In this document: positions 61,359-64,000 of the stretch, in pieces
Layout: each line of letters opens with the position of its first letter
Numbering within the stretch: position 1 is the first letter of the stretch
Source: Polaribacter sp. SA4-10
GTDB lineage: Bacteria; Bacteroidota; Bacteroidia; Flavobacteriales; Flavobacteriaceae
Assembly (NCBI RefSeq): GCF_002163835.1
Contig: NZ_CP019331.1
Coordinates: 1,649,001-1,713,000, forward strand
DNA length: 64,000 bases
Direction of reading: 5' to 3'
Made by a program: the position numbers and the translations under genes
Notes under the pieces: generated by a model
The model's database searches: none
The model's input: only the letters and a program-made list of their open reading frames with translations
What the model was told of the DNA's origin: nothing

Positions 61359-63734
61359 TTATTTGATTTTTTTTCCAACTAAATTTGTTGAAATGGTTGT
61401 GAATATTACGATACTAATTGAACTCAAAGGCATTAAAATTGCTGCAATCACAGGAATTAATTGACCCGTTACAGCAAAATATAAACCAACTATATTGTAA
61501 CATAAAGAGAGTATGAAAGAGTATTTTATAATTTGTATCGCTTTTTTTGATGCTTTAATATAAACCTCTATTTTATTGAATTTTGTTGCATCTAAAATTG
61601 CATCACACGCAGGAGAAAAAACATTTATATTTTCTGATAAGGAAATACCAACATCACTTTGTGCTAATGCACCTGCATCATTTAAACCATCTCCAATCAT
61701 GGCTACTTTTTTGTCTTCCTTTTGAAATTCTGCAACAATCTTTAATTTATCTTCTGGTTTTTGATTGAATAATAGGGCTGTTCCTTCTGGAAGATTTTCT
61801 TCTAAGTAAATTCTTTCGCCTTCATTATCACCAGAAACTACCGCTAAATTATATTCATTTTTTAAAGAATTAAATAGCGGCTTTACTCCTTCTCTATATG
61901 CATTTTTAAAAGTAAATCTCCCTTTATAATCATTGTTAAAACGAACATGAACTGCAGTATCAAATGAGAAATTTTCTTCCTTCTTTATCACAAAAGCTGA
62001 AGACCCTAATTTTAGATTTAAATTATTATAATTTGCTTCAATCCCTTCTCCTACAAATTCTTTATAATAAGGAATCACAACAGTTTCAACCTCTTCAAAA
62101 AAAGCATATAACATTCTACTTAAAGGATGATTTGAGGCTCTTAATGTACTTTTTAATATAATTTCTTCTTGTTCATTTAGCGCAATACCAGTATAAGAAA
62201 TTGTATTTTCTTTATTCGTAGTTAGTGTTCCCGTTTTATCAAAAACCAATGTATCTATTGCTGCTAATTGCTCTACAACAGTTGCATTTTTTAAATAGAA
62301 TTTCTGTTTTCCAAAAATGCGCAACATATTTCCTAATGTAAATGGTGCTGCCAATGCAATAGCACAAGGACACGCAATAATTAAAACTGCGGTAAAGACA
62401 TTTAATGCTTTGCTAGCATCAAAATACATCCAAAATGCAGTTGATAAAAAGGCGATTAATAAAACAACAATCGTAAAATGCTTACTTATGCTATCTGTTA
62501 TTGTTTTAAAGTGCGATTTTTCGTCTTTTTTAAAAACATCATTACTCCATAATTGCGTTAAATAACTTTGTGAAACAGAAGCCAAAACTTCCATTTCTAA
62601 AATTCCTGAAAGTTGCTTACCTCCTGCAAATAATTTATCTCCAGACTTTTTACTAACTGGCACGGCTTCACCTGTAACAAAACTATAGTCTATTTCTGCA
62701 TTTCCGTTCATTAAAATTCCATCTACAGGAATTAATTCTTGGTTTCTAATGAGTAATCTATCTCCTTTTTGAATGTCATAAATCTGAACATTCTCTTCTT
62801 TATAATTTGTTGTAATTCTTGTAACAGCAATGGGGAAGTACGATTTATAATCTCTTTCAAAAGACAAAAAATTATAGGTTTTTTGTTGAAAAAATTTCCC
62901 AAGAAGCAAGAAAAAAACCAACCCTGTTAGACTATCAAAAAAACCTGTTCCTAAATCAAATATAATTTCTGCTGTACTTCTAATAAATAAAACTGAAATC
63001 CCTAATGCAATGGGAACATCAATATTTAATATTTTAGCCTTTACTCCTTTAAATGCAGAAATAAAATAATCCTGTCCTGCATAAAAAACTACTGGAAGAG
63101 AGAAGAAAAACATTAACCACCTAAAAACACCTTTATAGTGTTCTATCCAAAAACCTGTTACTTCAAAATATTCTGGAAAAGATAAAAACATAACATTTCC
63201 AAAAGCAAAACCAGCAACTCCTAATTTATAGATTAAACTTCTATCAACTTTCTTTTTTCCAGCTTCATAGTCTTCTAAACTAATGTAGGGTTCATAGCCA
63301 ATAGAACTTAATAGTAATACTATTTCTTTTAAAGATGTAGTAGCTGAATTATAGGTAACGCTAACTGTTTTCTTAGGAAAATCTACTTGAGAAGAAGAAA
63401 TATTGGTATTTAATTTATGTAAATTTTCTAAAACCCAAATACAAGAACTACAATGAATATGTGGTAGGTATAAAGTTGCTATTTGTGTATTTCCATCATT
63501 AAAATCTAATAGTTTATCTACAATTTCCGTATTATCCAAGAAATTATATTTTCCTTGAATGTCAGTTGGAATTGCTCCAGGATTGTCTTGATAATTGTAA
63601 TAACACGTTAAATCATTTTCAGAAAAAATTTCATAAACAGTCTTACAACCATTACAACAGAAAGATTTATCGTTAAATTGAATTAAATTTTTATCACAAG
63701 AATCGCCACAGTGGTAACATTGTGTAGCTTTCAT
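61359..63734 (-). CDS. ccoI: Copper-translocating P-type ATPase (CcoI-type)
   Basis: Heavy-metal P1B ATPase of 791 residues that supplies copper to the cbb3 oxidase. It begins with a Cys-rich zinc/metal domain ([14 protein letters not shown]), then an HMA domain with C95-S-S-C98 (HIHCSSCIW). The membrane CPC motif reads [13 protein letters not shown], the phosphorylation site DKTGTLT and the ATP-site [11 protein letters not shown]. Eight helices. The gene heads the ccoI-deoD-hemN operon and shares its upstream region with a divergent fnr gene, where an FNR-type box lies midway. Confidence 0.94.
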   Translation of the reverse strand: MKATQCYHCGDSCDKNLIQFNDKSFCCNGCKTVYEIFSENDLTCYYNYQDNPGAIPTDIQGKYNFLDNTEIVDKLLDFNDGNTQIATLYLPHIHCSSCIWVLENLHKLNTNISSSQVDFPKKTVSVTYNSATTSLKEIVLLLSSIGYEPYISLEDYEAGKKKVDRSLIYKLGVAGFAFGNVMFLSFPEYFEVTGFWIEHYKGVFRWLMFFFSLPVVFYAGQDYFISAFKGVKAKILNIDVPIALGISVLFIRSTAEIIFDLGTGFFDSLTGLVFFLLLGKFFQQKTYNFLSFERDYKSYFPIAVTRITTNYKEENVQIYDIQKGDRLLIRNQELIPVDGILMNGNAEIDYSFVTGEAVPVSKKSGDKLFAGGKQLSGILEMEVLASVSQSYLTQLWSNDVFKKDEKSHFKTITDSISKHFTIVVLLIAFLSTAFWMYFDASKALNVFTAVLIIACPCAIALAAPFTLGNMLRIFGKQKFYLKNATVVEQLAAIDTLVFDKTGTLTTNKENTISYTGIALNEQEEIILKSTLRASNHPLSRMLYAFFEEVETVVIPYYKEFVGEGIEANYNNLNLKLGSSAFVIKKEENFSFDTAVHVRFNNDYKGRFTFKNAYREGVKPLFNSLKNEYNLAVVSGDNEGERIYLEENLPEGTALLFNQKPEDKLKIVAEFQKEDKKVAMIGDGLNDAGALAQSDVGISLSENINVFSPACDAILDATKFNKIEVYIKASKKAIQIIKYSFILSLCYNIVGLYFAVTGQLIPVIAAILMPLSSISIVIFTTISTNLVGKKIK

Positions 63735-63785
63735 ATTTACTATTTTGCCTCCAACAAATTACCAATAAGAGTTCGCTTTAAAATA

Positions 63786-63828
63786 TGATATTAATCAGCT
63801 TTTAAATTTCTGTGTAAAATTATCTTTG
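63786..63828 (+). promoter_or_regulatory. FNR-type operator and -7 element of the fnr gene, shared with ccoI
   Basis: TGAT-atta-ATCA (63786-63797), then TATCTTTG (63821-63828), a full TAnnTTTG. The centre lies 29.5 bp from the -7 box, as at ccoS and usp. Read the other way, the ccoI side has GTAATTTG at 63762-63755, with TTTG at the same distance but an imperfect TA. One operator may serve both genes. Confidence 0.75.
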
Positions 63829-63850
63829 CACAATAAATCACACAGTAATT

Positions 63851-64000
63851 ATGAGCAAATGTCAACATTGTATTGTTCGGCGATTTAATTCCTTTAACAG
63901 CCTCACTAAAGAGGAGTTAATAAGAATATCTTCTTGTAAAACTACTAGAAAAATTAAAAAAGGAGAAACTCTTTTTGAAGAAGGTGAACGTATAAATGGA
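63851..64000 (+). CDS. Crp/Fnr family transcriptional regulator (3' truncated by window edge)
   Basis: The first 50 residues of a Crp/Fnr regulator. It begins MSKCQHCIVRRFNSFNSLTK and goes on with SSCKTTRKIKKGETLFEEGE, the start of the cyclic-nucleotide-binding-like sensor domain. The N-terminal cysteines C4, C7 and C29 are compatible with binding a [4Fe-4S] cluster as in FNR. The next conserved Cys and the helix-turn-helix lie outside the window. It is divergent from ccoI and has an FNR-type box in its own promoter, so autoregulation is likely. Confidence 0.88.
   Translation, partial: MSKCQHCIVRRFNSFNSLTKEELIRISSCKTTRKIKKGETLFEEGERING

Noticed and set aside
1..64000. CRISPR array
   Set aside because: No series of regularly spaced identical repeats was seen, and no cas gene.
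1..64000. tRNA or rRNA genes
   Set aside because: No cloverleaf or rRNA-like sequence was found by eye in the intergenic spaces.

Overview
The window is AT-rich chromosomal DNA from a member of the Flavobacteriaceae (Bacteroidota), most like a marine genus such as Polaribacter or Tenacibaculum; the genus is a guess, the family is well supported. Support comes from promoters of the Bacteroidota type (TAnnTTTG at -7), weak Shine-Dalgarno sites, type IX secretion proteins (PorG-like, PorP/SprF), the CBS-nadK-porG-uppS-bamA-ompH-ompH-murI gene order, and a fused CcoNO cbb3 oxidase. No rRNA, tRNA, CRISPR array, prophage or intact insertion sequence was seen.

Layout. 1-1970: the end of a surface-sugar locus (DegT aminotransferase, galE). 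2100-6780: M16 protease, fabD and a queuosine-precursor transporter. 6844-12548: an arsenosugar biosynthesis cluster (DUF547, AhpD-like CMD protein, radical SAM ArsS, methyltransferase ArsM, rhodanese, DUF2064 transferase, purine nucleoside phosphorylase). 12646-20038: NYN/LOTUS protein, a 34-residue basic protein, a phosphatase, a universal stress protein operon with a duplicated-domain lipoprotein and an Omp85-like barrel, a GH113-like lipoprotein and a decayed outer-membrane gene. 20205-30918: FAD oxidoreductase with a polyferredoxin membrane protein, a three-gene glycosyltransferase operon, LacI regulator, HAD hydrolase, nitrilase. 31001-43962: housekeeping genes (GH3, polyprenyl synthase, rlmN, queA, aroA, mazG, pdxJ), a large BNR-repeat secreted protein and one cassette-like hypothetical gene. 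44185-53043: envelope biogenesis. 53160-64000: the cbb3 oxidase operon ccoSNOQPGH plus a TauE/SafE protein, then hemN, deoD, the copper ATPase ccoI and, divergent, the start of an fnr-type regulator.

Two systems stand out. First, the arsenosugar cluster appears to encode every chemical step proposed for the route: methylation, adenosylation, depurination and glycosyl transfer. Its trimeric-type purine nucleoside phosphorylase has Asp where the human enzyme has Asn243, a change that favours adenine nucleosides. Second, three promoters (ccoS, fnr and the universal stress gene) carry an FNR-type inverted repeat whose centre is exactly 29.5 bp upstream of the first base of a TAnnTTTG element, and a fourth (ccoI) nearly so. 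This points to one oxygen-responsive regulon covering the oxidase, its copper and heme supply, and an uncharacterised stress/outer-membrane operon. Other points of interest are a hypothetical gene bounded by a perfect 9-bp inverted repeat, several REP-like intergenic repeats and two gene remnants.
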